Shown: piece after piece, positions 31,787 to 41,945 of the stretch
Layout of the letters: each line of letters opens with the position of its first letter
Position numbering within the stretch: the stretch's first letter is position 1
DNA from: Gemmataceae bacterium
GTDB taxonomy: Bacteria; Planctomycetota; Planctomycetia; Gemmatales; Gemmataceae
NCBI GenBank assembly: GCA_028288765.1
Contig: JAQGHQ010000063.1
Span: 1-64,000 of the forward strand
Length of the DNA: 64,000 bases
Direction: 5' to 3'
Made by a program: the position numbers and the translations under genes
Notes under the pieces: generated by a model
The model's input: only the letters and a program-made list of their open reading frames with translations
Database searches by the model: none
Told to the model about the DNA's origin: nothing

Positions 31787-34700
31787 ATGCCGACCATCAA
31801 CAAGCCCTTCCTCCTGAAGGTCCTCATCGTCGTGGCCGCCCTGGCCGGCCTCCTGATGGGAGGCCATACGCTCCAGGCCCGCCGCATTCCGGACGCCCTC
31901 AAACGCCAGGCCGATCGCGCGGCCGATGCCGGCAAGACCGACTCCGCCGTTCACTACCTCAGGCAGTACCTCGAGTTCGAGCCCGACGATGTGGAAGCCC
32001 TCGATCAGCTCGTCGGCCTCCTCCGCGTTCGTGACCCGTCGACCCGCGGGTACACCGAGCTCATTCTCCTTACCGACAAGATCCTTCGACTCGACCCGGA
32101 CCGCCACCCCGCCCGCCGGGAGGCGCTGACGGCGTGCCTGAGGATGGCCCGGTACTCGGACGCGGTCACGCACGCCGACGCACTCCTCGTCGCGTTCCCC
32201 GCCGAAGCCGCTCTCTGGCAGCAGCTCGGGGCCGCCCACACGGGCCTGAATCAGCTCACCGAGGCCCGGAAGTCCTACGAGAACGCGATCACCTACGCTC
32301 CCGGTGAGATGCTCGGCTACCAGCAACTCGCCCAGCTCGTCTGGAAGAACATGAACAAGCCGGCCGAGGCCAAAAAGGTCCTCGACCAGATGGTCGCGGC
32401 GATGCCCCAGGAGCCTCAGGCGTATTACGCCCGCGCCCGGTTCGATTCGTACCTCGCCGAGGAAGGGTTCTCGAAAGGTCAGACCACGAACACGGACGCG
32501 GCCGTACGCGACCTCCGCCGGGTGCTCGAACTCGACCCGGAGAACGCGGACGCCTCGCTCCTGCTGGCCGAAATCCTTCAAAAAGGCCGCGACATCCCCG
32601 CCGCCCACGCCATCCTGCGGGACGCCGCGAGCCTCTACCCGCGCGACCTCCGGCTGATTCGTAGCCTGTCGTGGCTCGAACTCGTCCGCGGGAACGTCCC
32701 CGCCGCGATGGCCGTGCTCGAGGACGGGCTGAAGCATTCCCCGGACGGGTTCGACCTCCTCGTCCCCCTCGCCGACCTGCTCGTCCAGCAGGGGGATTCG
32801 ACCCGGTCGGCCGACATCCTCAAGCAGCTCGAAGCCCGGCGGGCCCCGTCGATCCAGGTGAAGTACCTGAAGGCCCGGCTCGCGATGCGGAACGAGAAGT
32901 GGGCGGAGGCGGTCGGGCTCCTCGAAGCGCTCCGCACCGAAGCCCTGAACCTGCCCGGGCTGGAAGCCCAGCTGCACCTCCTGCTTGCGGCGTGTTTCGA
33001 GAAGACGGCGGACTCCGACCCCCAGGAGAAGGCGCTCAAACGGGTGACCGGGGCCGATCCCGGGAACGTGCCCGCCCGGGTCGGGCTCGCGACCCTCTAC
33101 CTGAACCAGGGGCGGTTCGACGACGCGGCGCGGGAGTACGAATCGGCGGCCCAGTCGCCCTACGCCCCGGGCGGGATCCTCGCCCAGTGGGTCCGGCTCC
33201 AGGCCCGCCGGCTCCGGACGCGCGGCGGGTCGGCCGACGAGTGGCGGAAGCTCGAACAGGCCGCGGCCGGCGCGGTCGCGAAGTTCGGGCTGGTGTCTTC
33301 CGAGCCGGTCATCCTGCGGGCCGACACGGCCACGGCCCAGGGGAAGTACGCCGAGGCCCTCCAGCTGCTTCGCACGGACGTCACCCGCCGGCCCGGGGAC
33401 ACCCGGCTGTGGGCGGTCATCGTCGAAACGGCCGCCCTGGCGTCCGGGACCGCCGCGGGGCTGACCGTCCTCGACGAGGCCCAGGCCGTCGCCGGGGACG
33501 GGCCGGACATCCGCCTGGCCCGGGCCGTGCTTTACGCCCGCGAGCCCGGCCGGGTGCGGCCGATCGGCCCGCTCGCCGACCGGATCGACACCTGGTCCGA
33601 CGCCGACCAGCTCCGCCTGCTGTACGGCCTGGTCGAGGTGTATGATCAGACGGGCGAGCGGGCGAAGGTGGTGCAGATGTTGAGACGGATCGCGGCCAAC
33701 CGCCCAACGGACCTCGGGGTCTGGCTGAGACTACACGAACGCGCGACTGACGCCGGGGACGCGGCGGCCGCCGCCGAGGCCCGGGCCGCGCTCGTGAAGA
33801 TCGAGGGCGAGGGCGGCCCGTCGGTCGTGCTCTGCGACGCGGGGACCAGTACCGATCCGCGGGTCACGGACCGCCTGCTAACGGCGTTCGGCACGTCCCC
33901 CAACCGCGCGGACGCCTGCCTCGTTCTCGCAAAGGTGAAGGCCGCCGGTGGGGATTCCGCCGAGGCCGTGCGGCTGACCCGGCGGGCGTTCCTGCTCGAA
34001 CCCACCCGGTACGAGACCGCGCGGGCGTGGGTCGCCCTGCTCTGCCGGACCGGGGCCGGGGACCAGGGGGCGAAAGTCGTGGCCCAGCTCGCCGCCGACC
34101 CGCGGTGGGCAGGCGAGCCGTTCCGCCGGATGATCGCCGGAGTGATCGACCGGGTTCCTCCCGCCGACGGGGCGACCGTCGCGAGCTGGTGTAAGCCGCT
34201 CGTCGAGCGCGACCCGGGAGGGCTCGGGTGGCTCGCGGGACGGTACACCGCGGTCGGGAAGCCGTCGGACGTTGAGGCCGCCCTGGTTGCCGCGACGAAG
34301 GCCCCGTCCGCGACCGGCGACGACTGGTTACGGCTCGCCCTCCACCATGCCGCGGGGGGCCGGCGAGACGCCGCGGTCGAAGTCGTCACGGCCGCGCGCC
34401 GGGCACTCCCCCCCATGCCCTTCTTCGCGCTCGCCGCCACGTTCTGCGAAACGCCCGGGGGCAAAGAGTGGACACCCGCCCTCACCGACCCCGCCGAGAA
34501 GCGGGCCTTTGCCCAGGCGCAGCTGGCGGTCAAGCTGTCGCGCCCGGACTCCGGCGAGGCGAGGAAGGTGCTCGATCAGTTCCTGGCCGGGGCCGACGTC
34601 CGCCGCGCCGACATCGCCTGGGCGCGGCGCAACCTTGCCATGCTCTGCGCGATTACGGGCTCCGCGGACGACCGCCGACAGGCGATGGAGCTGCTCGACA

Positions 34701-35998
34701 ACTCCAAGGACGGCGAGACGACCCCCGAGGACCTCCGGGCGACGGCGAGCGTCCTCAGTACCCTGGCCCGATACCTCGACGGGGACGACCGGAAGGCCGT
34801 CCTCGCCCTGGCGGCCGCCGCCCTCCAGGTCGTCCACAAGAAGAATGAGTCGCCGCGCGACCTGTACAACCTGTCGCAGCTTTACCGTGTCGCCGGGAAC
34901 CGGGTCGAGAGCCGGAAGTGCCTCCAACAGCTCCTGAATTCCGACCCGAAGAACATTTACTACCTGATCGCCGCACTCGAAGAGGTGACCGAGGCACGCG
35001 AGTTCCCGGCGGGCGAGACGTTCGCCAAGTTCCTCTGGGCGCACCACCAGGGCGAGTTCCGGGCGGTCGCGGCGGTGGCCCGGTACGAGTGCAAGACCGG
35101 CCGGGCGGACCGGGCACTCGCGCTCGCCGAAGGCTACGCGAGCGCGGCCGACGCCGGGGCCGGGGACTACCTGACCCGGTCGGCCCGGGTGGCGGAGCTG
35201 CTCGACGAACTCGCCCGCTACCCGGGCGTCCGCGGCACGGCGGTCGGGGGGCAGATGGCCGCGGCCGCGGTCGAGCGGTACGCGGCCCTGGTCCCGTCCC
35301 GCCCGGAGGCGGTGGTCGCAATCGTGGGGCTCCTGGCCGCCGAGGGGCGTGTCCCCGACGCATTCGCGAAGATCGATCAATACGCCCGATACCTTCCCGT
35401 CCGGGTGCGGGCGCTCGCCGGGCTCGCCGCCGTCCGGTCGGGCGGGGCGACCGAGCGTCAGTTCACGACCGTCGGGACCTGGATCGCCGAGGCGGTCGCA
35501 GAGGAGCCCGACGCGATCCCGGTTCGGCTGAACGAGGCCGAGCTTCTCGCCCTGCGGCAGGAGGCTTCGAAGGCCGAGGAGGTATACACCGCAATCCTCC
35601 GTCGGGACCCGCGGAACGTCGTCGCCTTGAACAATCTCTCGTGGCTTCTGGCCGCCGACCCGCGCACCGCGCAGCGGGCACACGAATTGATCGATCGTGC
35701 GATCCGGGAGGCCGGGCTGACCGGGGAACTGCTCGACACCCGGGCCCGCGTCCGGATCACGCTCAAGCAGTTCGTTAACGCCCAGCAGGATTCGGCGGAG
35801 GCCCTCAACCAGGAATCAACCGCCCTCCGGTGGTTCCATATCGCGGTGCTGCGGATGTCCCAATCGCCGCCGCAGAAGGATGACGCGGTCAAGGCATTCG
35901 GCGAGGCCCGCAAGCGCGGCCTCGACCCGCGGGGCATTCACCCCGCCGACCTGCCGGTGTACAAGATCCTCGATGCGGACATGACCCAGCACCCGTAG
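31787..35998 (+). CDS. Large TPR-repeat protein with N-terminal membrane anchor
   Basis: MPTINKPFLLKVLIVVAALAGLLMGGHTLQAR anchor followed by many TPR-like units (YLRQYLEFEPDDVEALDQLVGLL etc.), about 1403 aa. Confidence 0.85.
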   Translation: MPTINKPFLLKVLIVVAALAGLLMGGHTLQARRIPDALKRQADRAADAGKTDSAVHYLRQYLEFEPDDVEALDQLVGLLRVRDPSTRGYTELILLTDKILRLDPDRHPARREALTACLRMARYSDAVTHADALLVAFPAEAALWQQLGAAHTGLNQLTEARKSYENAITYAPGEMLGYQQLAQLVWKNMNKPAEAKKVLDQMVAAMPQEPQAYYARARFDSYLAEEGFSKGQTTNTDAAVRDLRRVLELDPENADASLLLAEILQKGRDIPAAHAILRDAASLYPRDLRLIRSLSWLELVRGNVPAAMAVLEDGLKHSPDGFDLLVPLADLLVQQGDSTRSADILKQLEARRAPSIQVKYLKARLAMRNEKWAEAVGLLEALRTEALNLPGLEAQLHLLLAACFEKTADSDPQEKALKRVTGADPGNVPARVGLATLYLNQGRFDDAAREYESAAQSPYAPGGILAQWVRLQARRLRTRGGSADEWRKLEQAAAGAVAKFGLVSSEPVILRADTATAQGKYAEALQLLRTDVTRRPGDTRLWAVIVETAALASGTAAGLTVLDEAQAVAGDGPDIRLARAVLYAREPGRVRPIGPLADRIDTWSDADQLRLLYGLVEVYDQTGERAKVVQMLRRIAANRPTDLGVWLRLHERATDAGDAAAAAEARAALVKIEGEGGPSVVLCDAGTSTDPRVTDRLLTAFGTSPNRADACLVLAKVKAAGGDSAEAVRLTRRAFLLEPTRYETARAWVALLCRTGAGDQGAKVVAQLAADPRWAGEPFRRMIAGVIDRVPPADGATVASWCKPLVERDPGGLGWLAGRYTAVGKPSDVEAALVAATKAPSATGDDWLRLALHHAAGGRRDAAVEVVTAARRALPPMPFFALAATFCETPGGKEWTPALTDPAEKRAFAQAQLAVKLSRPDSGEARKVLDQFLAGADVRRADIAWARRNLAMLCAITGSADDRRQAMELLDNSKDGETTPEDLRATASVLSTLARYLDGDDRKAVLALAAAALQVVHKKNESPRDLYNLSQLYRVAGNRVESRKCLQQLLNSDPKNIYYLIAALEEVTEAREFPAGETFAKFLWAHHQGEFRAVAAVARYECKTGRADRALALAEGYASAADAGAGDYLTRSARVAELLDELARYPGVRGTAVGGQMAAAAVERYAALVPSRPEAVVAIVGLLAAEGRVPDAFAKIDQYARYLPVRVRALAGLAAVRSGGATERQFTTVGTWIAEAVAEEPDAIPVRLNEAELLALRQEASKAEEVYTAILRRDPRNVVALNNLSWLLAADPRTAQRAHELIDRAIREAGLTGELLDTRARVRITLKQFVNAQQDSAEALNQESTALRWFHIAVLRMSQSPPQKDDAVKAFGEARKRGLDPRGIHPADLPVYKILDADMTQHP

Positions 35999-36014
35999 TA
36001 GCGCCTCATCTCCT

Positions 36015-36040
36015 CGCGGGGCCGGATTTCTGGCCCCGCG
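36015..36040 (+). terminator. Hairpin downstream of the TPR gene
   Basis: CGCGGGGCC-GGATTTCT-GGCCCCGCG. Confidence 0.6.
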
Positions 36041-36218
36041 ATGTGAATGATCGGGACGCTGTTACGGGCGATCATTCTCGGGTTGCCAGTTCGTTGCTTC
36101 CAAATCCTGCCAATGCCTGCCACGCATCTATGCTGAAAAGACGAACCCGTGGTGGTCTGGGCTTCTTCGGCACGGTTCGGTACGATGTGGTGGTTGACTG
36201 GGCGACCCGCAGGGACCC

Positions 36219-37301
36219 ATGACCGCCAGGCACCGATCCTCCTACCTCCTGTCCGACCGCCCGGCGGTATGGTCTCTTGCCCTGACCGGGATTGTCTTCG
36301 CGATCGACCTGTCCCTTCCGCTCGGGGTGGCCGCGGCGGTCCCCTACACGTTCGCCGTTCTGCTCGCGCTCAAGGCCCGCGCCAGGTGGTTTGCACCAGC
36401 CCTGGCGGCGCTCTGCTGGGTGCTGACCGTCGCTAAAATGGGACTGGTTCCCGAACGGGGGACCACGGAGTACTGGAAAATCCTCGTCAATCGGGGCCTC
36501 GCGCTGTTCGCCATCGGGATGACTACCTTTCTCGGAGTCCGTCGGCGGCAGGCTGAGACCGAGCGGGCCGAGGCCGAGGAAAAAGCCCGGGAACACCTCG
36601 CGACCCTCGCCCGAATGGGACGGTTGCACACTGCCGGTCAGCTGGCTACCGGGCTGGCCCACGAGCTGAACCAGCCGCTTACCGCGGTCTGCCTCCAGGC
36701 CGAGACCGCCACCCGGCTCGCGGAGGGTGGTGCGCAAGTGCCAGACCTGTTGCCCACCCTCCGGGAGATTGCCGAGCAGTCTCACCGGGCCGCCGACATT
36801 GTCCGGGGGCTGCGGCGGATGCTCCGCCAGGACGAACCCGCCCCGACCCAGGTCGACGTAAACGAGGTCGTCCGTGCCGTCTGCCGCCTGATCGACACCC
36901 AGACGCGCCGGGCGGGAGTCGACGTTCGTCTCGAACTGGCTCCTGTCCCGCCGGTCCGCGGCGACCGGGTCCAGCTCGAACAGGTGGTGTTGAACCTGCT
37001 TCAGAACGCGGTCGAGGCTGTGTCAGGCATTACAACCGACCCCCGGGTCGTGACCGTCGCGACGAGCTCGGACGGACCGGACCGGGTGACAGTCCGCTTC
37101 CGTGACACAGGAGCGGGTTTGCCGCCCGGGGACGAACACCGTCTGTTCGAGCGATTCTTCACGACCAAGCCGAACGGAATGGGGATGGGCCTGGCGATCA
37201 GCCGATCGATCGTCGAAGCCCACGGCGGGCAGGTCTGGGCAAACGCGGCCCCGGACCGGGGTGCGGTATTCACCTTCACTCTGCCGGCCGGAAAGGGGTA
37301 A
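36219..37301 (+). CDS. Membrane sensor histidine kinase
   Basis: N-terminal TM helices; LATGLAHELNQPLTAVCLQAE H-box; VVLNLLQNAVEA N-box; FRDTGAGLPPG, KPNGMGMGLAISRSIVEAHGG G-boxes. Confidence 0.93.
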   Translation: MTARHRSSYLLSDRPAVWSLALTGIVFAIDLSLPLGVAAAVPYTFAVLLALKARARWFAPALAALCWVLTVAKMGLVPERGTTEYWKILVNRGLALFAIGMTTFLGVRRRQAETERAEAEEKAREHLATLARMGRLHTAGQLATGLAHELNQPLTAVCLQAETATRLAEGGAQVPDLLPTLREIAEQSHRAADIVRGLRRMLRQDEPAPTQVDVNEVVRAVCRLIDTQTRRAGVDVRLELAPVPPVRGDRVQLEQVVLNLLQNAVEAVSGITTDPRVVTVATSSDGPDRVTVRFRDTGAGLPPGDEHRLFERFFTTKPNGMGMGLAISRSIVEAHGGQVWANAAPDRGAVFTFTLPAGKG

Positions 37302-37306
37302 CAGAG

Positions 37307-37924
37307 GTGGAACCGGAGCCCACGGTCTTTGTCGTGGACGATGACGCGGCGGTTCTCCGGGCGATCGCCGGGGCCGGGAAGGTGCTCGGCCGTCCGGTCC
37401 GGTCGTTCGCGTCCGCCGCCGAATTCCTCACGGCCTACGACCCCGCCCAGCCCGGGTGCCTCGTCCTGGACATCAAAATGCCCGGGATGACCGGGCTGGA
37501 ACTCCAGCAGGAGCTGGCCGACAAAGGACTCACGATCCCGATCGTGGTGGTGAGCGGTCACGCGGACGTGCGGATCGCGGTGGAGGTGATGACCCGCGGG
37601 GCGGTGACCCTGCTCGAAAAACCGTTTCGGCTCGACGAGCTCCTGACACACCTCCGCGCGGCGCTCGAACTGGACGCGGCGGATCGGGCGCGGGCGGTTC
37701 GACAGGCCGAAACCGATTCCCGTCTCGCCGTTCTCACACCAAAAGAGCGTGAAGTCCTCGAAGCGGTGGCCACCGGGAAAACGAACAAGGAGATCGCGGA
37801 AGAACTCGGTCTGAGTCTTCGGGCGGTCGAAGACCGCCGGGCCCGTCTGATGAAAAAGGTCCAGTGCCGGTCGGTCGCCGAGCTGATCCAGATGCTCGCC
37901 GACCGCCAGGGCACCGGGCTATAG
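37307..37924 (+). CDS. FixJ-type response regulator (REC + LuxR-type HTH), GTG start
   Basis: VFVVDDDAAVLRAI, CLVLDIKMPGMTGLEL, LEKPF; LTPKEREVLEAVATGKTNKEIAEELGLSLRAVEDRRARLMKKV. Confidence 0.93.
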   Translation: MEPEPTVFVVDDDAAVLRAIAGAGKVLGRPVRSFASAAEFLTAYDPAQPGCLVLDIKMPGMTGLELQQELADKGLTIPIVVVSGHADVRIAVEVMTRGAVTLLEKPFRLDELLTHLRAALELDAADRARAVRQAETDSRLAVLTPKEREVLEAVATGKTNKEIAEELGLSLRAVEDRRARLMKKVQCRSVAELIQMLADRQGTGL

Positions 37925-38073
37925 TCGAACGCATCTCCAAGCATCATTTCTGCTCACTCTCCTTGCCCGGGATGCCAACCTCTCGGGCACCCGGCTCAGG
38001 CCTGGACGCGGATCACCAAGAGCGCGCCGGGGAAAACTCAGAAAAGCACATCGCCACGAACTCCGGCAATACC

Positions 38074-38122
38074 ACGTGGTTTACCACGTATTACTCGTCT
38101 CGATGCGTGGCAAACCACGCAT
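38074..38122 (+). promoter_or_regulatory. Tandem dyad operator-like sites upstream of the nitrate assimilation cluster
   Basis: ACGTGG-TTTA-CCACGT (38074-38089) and ATGCGTGG-CAAA-CCACGCAT (38103-38122); shared core CGTGG-N4-CCACG, centres 31 bp apart. Confidence 0.7.
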
Positions 38123-38250
38123 GATCCGACCTCTGGCGCGTGACTTGCTAAGGCTCCCTTCCGTTCTCGAATCACCTTTTGCCCTGCGGCAAGAAATCCC
38201 GCACCCCGACCGCGAGACCGAAGCGCGGCCGGCCCGGAGGAAGTACGCCC

Positions 38251-39054
38251 GTGCCCGAGTTCGATCCACAGATCGGGATAGTCTCCCTCGTCGGTGCCGG
38301 CCCCGGCTCCCCGGACCTCATTACGGTCCGTGGCCTGGCCCTGCTTCGCCGGGCGGACGTGGTGGTGTACGACGCCCTCGTGCATCCCGGCCTGATCGCC
38401 GAGACACGCCCCGGGGCCGAGCACGTCTACGCCGGGAAGCGGGGTTACTGCGTCGGGTCAACGCTTCAAGAGACGATCAACGACGTGCTGGTCAGTCGCG
38501 CCCGGCAGGGACTCCGTGTGGTCCGCCTGAAGGGCGGTGACCCGTGCGTCTTCGGCCGTGGTGGTGAGGAGGCCGAGTACCTCGCCGGGCACGGCGTCCC
38601 CTTCGAGATCGTGCCGGGGATCACCACCGCGGTCGGGGCGTGTGCTGCGGCCTCGATCCCGCTGACCCACCGCGCCGCCGGCCAGTCGATCGCCCTCGTC
38701 ACGGGCCACTTCGATCCGGATTCACGAGAATGCACGCTCGACTGGGCCGCACTCGCCCGGATGAGCAGCATCGTCGTGTACATGGGCCTCCGCCACATCG
38801 AAAGACTGGCCGATCGGCTGATCGCCGCCGGTCTGTCCCCGGACACCCCGGCGGCGGTAATCGCGAACGCCACTCTGCCCAGCCAGGTCGTCGTCGACAG
38901 CCCACTGGACCGGCTCGCGGCCGCGACCCACGCGGCCGGGGTCCGGGCGCCGGCCGTGATCGTGATTGGTGAAGCGGTCGGGTACCGGCCGAAGCTTCTC
39001 GGGTCGGCTCCGTCGGCCTCCCTCCTTCCCGAATCACAAGGAGCTTTCGAGTGA
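38251..39054 (+). CDS. cobA: Uroporphyrinogen-III C-methyltransferase
   Basis: GTG start with SD-like GGAGGAA; VSLVGAGPGSPDLITVRG, VVRLKGGDPCVFGRGGEEAEYL, VPGITTAVGACAAASIPLTHR. Confidence 0.93.
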   Translation: MPEFDPQIGIVSLVGAGPGSPDLITVRGLALLRRADVVVYDALVHPGLIAETRPGAEHVYAGKRGYCVGSTLQETINDVLVSRARQGLRVVRLKGGDPCVFGRGGEEAEYLAGHGVPFEIVPGITTAVGACAAASIPLTHRAAGQSIALVTGHFDPDSRECTLDWAALARMSSIVVYMGLRHIERLADRLIAAGLSPDTPAAVIANATLPSQVVVDSPLDRLAAATHAAGVRAPAVIVIGEAVGYRPKLLGSAPSASLLPESQGAFE

Positions 39055-41504
39055 TCATCCCCAACGACATTCGGAACGCCCCGGTTGCCCGGAAGCGACT
39101 CGTCGTGATCGGGAACGGCATGGCCGGGGCCAGATTGGTGGAAGACGTACTCGCCCTGGACCGCGACCAGTTCGAGGTCGTGATGTTCGGGGACGAACCC
39201 TACGGGAATTACAACCGCATCCTGCTGTCGAACGTGCTCAACGGGTCGCAGGAGGCGAAGGAGATCTTCCTCAACCCGCTCGCGTGGTACGAGGAGAACG
39301 GCGTCACCCTCCACGCCGGCAAGCGGGTGACGAGGATCGACCGCGACCGCCGGGTGGTGTCCGCGGACGGCGTCGAGGAGCCGTACGACGTTCTCGTGGT
39401 CGCGACCGGGTCGAAGCCGTTCGTCCCCCCGATCCCCGGGACTTCCCTGCACGGGGTGTTCGTCTTCCGGACGATCGACGACTGCCGCAACATCGCCGGG
39501 TACGCGAAGGACTGCAAGACCGCCGTGGTGATCGGCGGCGGGCTCCTGGGGCTGGAAGCGGCCAAGGGGCTGATGACCCACAACGTCGAGGTCACTGTGG
39601 TCGAGATGGCCCCGTGGCTGATGAGCGTTCAGCTCGACGAGGCCGGCGGAAAGGTCCTCCGCCAGACGATCGAGGCCATGGGCATCCGGGCCCTGACCGG
39701 GGCGAGCACGAAAGAGCTGGTCGGCCCCACCCGGGTGACCGGGGTGAAGTTCGGCGACGGGACCGAGGTCCCGGCCGACATGGTGGTGATCTCGGCCGGC
39801 ATCCGGCCGAACGTGGACCTCGCGAAGGAGTGCGGGATCGCCTGCGAGCGGGCGATCGTCGTCGACGACCAGATGCGGACCAGCGACCCGAACGTGTTCG
39901 GGGTCGGCGAGTGTGTCCAGCACCGGGGGATGGTGTACGGCCTGGTCGCTCCCCTGTGGGAACAGACGAAAGCCCTGGCCGCCGTCCTCACCGGGCACGA
40001 CACGGACCGGACCTACACCGGGTCGAAGATCGCGACCAAGCTGAAGGTGATGGGCGTCGAGCTGGCGAGTATGGGCCGGATCGGCGACCTCAAGGACACT
40101 GATGAGGTCGTCCAGTACAGCGAGCCGGCCCGCCAGATTTACTGGAAGGCGATCGTCCGCGGGGGAAAGCTGTCGGCCGCGTGCCTGCTCGGCGACCTCG
40201 GCCCGGCCGACAACCTGATGGGGCTCTTCAAGGCCGACGCCCCGGTGCCCGAGCGGCGGATGGAGATCTTCTTCACCCCGCAATCGGCGAGGAAGGACGT
40301 GTCTCTCGCCGACCTGCCGGACTCGCACCAGATCTGCGACTGCAACGGCGTCAGCAAGGGCCGGATCTGCGACGCGATCCGGGCCGGCAAGTGTACCGTC
40401 CCGGCGGTCGGCAAGGCGACCCGGGCGGGGACCGGGTGCGGCAGCTGTAAGACGCTGGTGAAGGGGCTGATCGAGGCGGTCGCCGGCGCCGTGAAGGCCG
40501 ACCCGTCCGAGTCCTGGTACGTCCCGGCCATACCGATGGACAAGCCGGCGCTCGTCGCCGAGGTCCGCCGGCGCGGGCTGAAGAGCGTGTCGGCGGTGCT
40601 CCGCGAGCTCGGCCGGGGCGAGGACGAGAAGAGCAAGATGGGCCTCGCGTCGCTGCTCAAGAGCATCTGGCACGACGAGTACGTCGACGAGCGGGACGCC
40701 CGGTTCATCAACGACCGGGTCCACGCCAACATCCAGAAGGACGGCACGTTCTCGGTCGTCCCGCGGATCTACGGCGGGGTCACCTCGGCGGACGACCTGA
40801 TCCGCATCGGCGAGGTCGCGAAGAAGTACGCCGTCCCGATGGTCAAGGTGACCGGCGGGCAGCGGATCGACCTGCTCGGGGTGAAGAAGGACGACCTGCC
40901 GAAGGTGTGGGCCGACCTCGGGATGCCGAGCGGGTATGCGTACACCAAGGCGTTCCGGACCTGCAAGACGTGCGTCGGGAGCGAGTTCTGCCGGTACGGG
41001 ACGAACGACTCGACGGCCCTCGGAATTGCGATCGAGAAGCGGTTCCAGGGGTTCGAGTTCCCGGCCAAGGTGAAGATGGCGGTGAGCGGGTGCCCGCGTA
41101 ACTGTGCCGAATCCACGGTGAAGGACGTGGGGGTGATCGCGACCGAGGGCGGCGAGTGGGAGGTCTCCGTCGGCGGGGCCGCGGGCGCGAGCGTCCGCAA
41201 ATCTGACGTGCTGTGCCGGGTGCGGACGCAGGAGGAAGCCCTCCAGGTCATCGGCCGGTTCCTCATCTACTACCGCGACACCGCGAAGTGGCTGGAGCGG
41301 ACCTACGACTTCGTCCCCCGGGTCGGGATGGACCGGCTCAAGAAGATCCTTCTCGACGACGAGCTCGGGCTGTGCGGCTACTTCGACCACGAGGTCGAGG
41401 CCACCATCGCGGCGTACGTCGACCCGTGGCTGGAACGCGAGAAGCCCGCGTATCCGGGCCAGTTCGAGGACACCCGGGCGATCCCCCTGCCGGTGCTGTC
41501 GTAG
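39051..41504 (+). CDS. nirB: Nitrite reductase large subunit (FAD/NAD + BFD [2Fe-2S] + siroheme/4Fe4S)
   Basis: 817 aa; IGNGMAGARLVEDVL, CDCNGVSKGRICDAIRAG...CGSCKTLVKGL, TCKTCVGSEFCRYG, VSGCPRNCAESTVKDVGVI. Confidence 0.93.
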   Translation: MIIPNDIRNAPVARKRLVVIGNGMAGARLVEDVLALDRDQFEVVMFGDEPYGNYNRILLSNVLNGSQEAKEIFLNPLAWYEENGVTLHAGKRVTRIDRDRRVVSADGVEEPYDVLVVATGSKPFVPPIPGTSLHGVFVFRTIDDCRNIAGYAKDCKTAVVIGGGLLGLEAAKGLMTHNVEVTVVEMAPWLMSVQLDEAGGKVLRQTIEAMGIRALTGASTKELVGPTRVTGVKFGDGTEVPADMVVISAGIRPNVDLAKECGIACERAIVVDDQMRTSDPNVFGVGECVQHRGMVYGLVAPLWEQTKALAAVLTGHDTDRTYTGSKIATKLKVMGVELASMGRIGDLKDTDEVVQYSEPARQIYWKAIVRGGKLSAACLLGDLGPADNLMGLFKADAPVPERRMEIFFTPQSARKDVSLADLPDSHQICDCNGVSKGRICDAIRAGKCTVPAVGKATRAGTGCGSCKTLVKGLIEAVAGAVKADPSESWYVPAIPMDKPALVAEVRRRGLKSVSAVLRELGRGEDEKSKMGLASLLKSIWHDEYVDERDARFINDRVHANIQKDGTFSVVPRIYGGVTSADDLIRIGEVAKKYAVPMVKVTGGQRIDLLGVKKDDLPKVWADLGMPSGYAYTKAFRTCKTCVGSEFCRYGTNDSTALGIAIEKRFQGFEFPAKVKMAVSGCPRNCAESTVKDVGVIATEGGEWEVSVGGAAGASVRKSDVLCRVRTQEEALQVIGRFLIYYRDTAKWLERTYDFVPRVGMDRLKKILLDDELGLCGYFDHEVEATIAAYVDPWLEREKPAYPGQFEDTRAIPLPVLS

Positions 41505-41572
41505 CCCCACGCGAAGTGGCCGGGTGGCATGCCCGACCCGATAGGCAGTCCGTGCTCCCCAGGAGAAAGACC

Positions 41573-41929
41573 ATGACCCCGCTCAACGTGATGCCCACGA
41601 CCCCGGCCGCCGTCGGCCAGCGCGTCGCGGTCTGTCGCCAGTGGGACATCCCACTCGGGCTCGGCCGGTCGTTCGAGGTGGCCGGCCGGCTGATCGGCGT
41701 GTTCAAGGCCCGCGACGGGTTGGTGTTCGCGGTGGCCGGCACCTGCCCTCACAAGGGCGGCCCGCTCGCCGACGGGATGGTCGTCGGGCACCAGGTCGTC
41801 TGCCCGCTCCACGCATTCCGGTTCGAAGCCCGGACCGGGACCTGCGACCAGCCGGGGGTGTGCGGGATCGCCGCCTACCCGGTCGAGGTCACCGGGGACA
41901 CCGTGTACGTCATTGTGCCCTCGGCCTGA
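41573..41929 (+). CDS. nirD: Nitrite reductase small subunit, Rieske-type
   Basis: CPHKGGPLADGMVVGHQVVCPLHAFRFEARTG Rieske motifs (CPH...CPLH). Confidence 0.92.
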   Translation: MTPLNVMPTTPAAVGQRVAVCRQWDIPLGLGRSFEVAGRLIGVFKARDGLVFAVAGTCPHKGGPLADGMVVGHQVVCPLHAFRFEARTGTCDQPGVCGIAAYPVEVTGDTVYVIVPSA

Positions 41930-41945
41930 GCCCACAAGCGTGACC

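Noticed and set aside
38466-41510. 1014-aa minus-strand ORF across nirB
   Set aside because: Antisense shadow of a strongly identified nirB; low-complexity composition and no recognisable domain.
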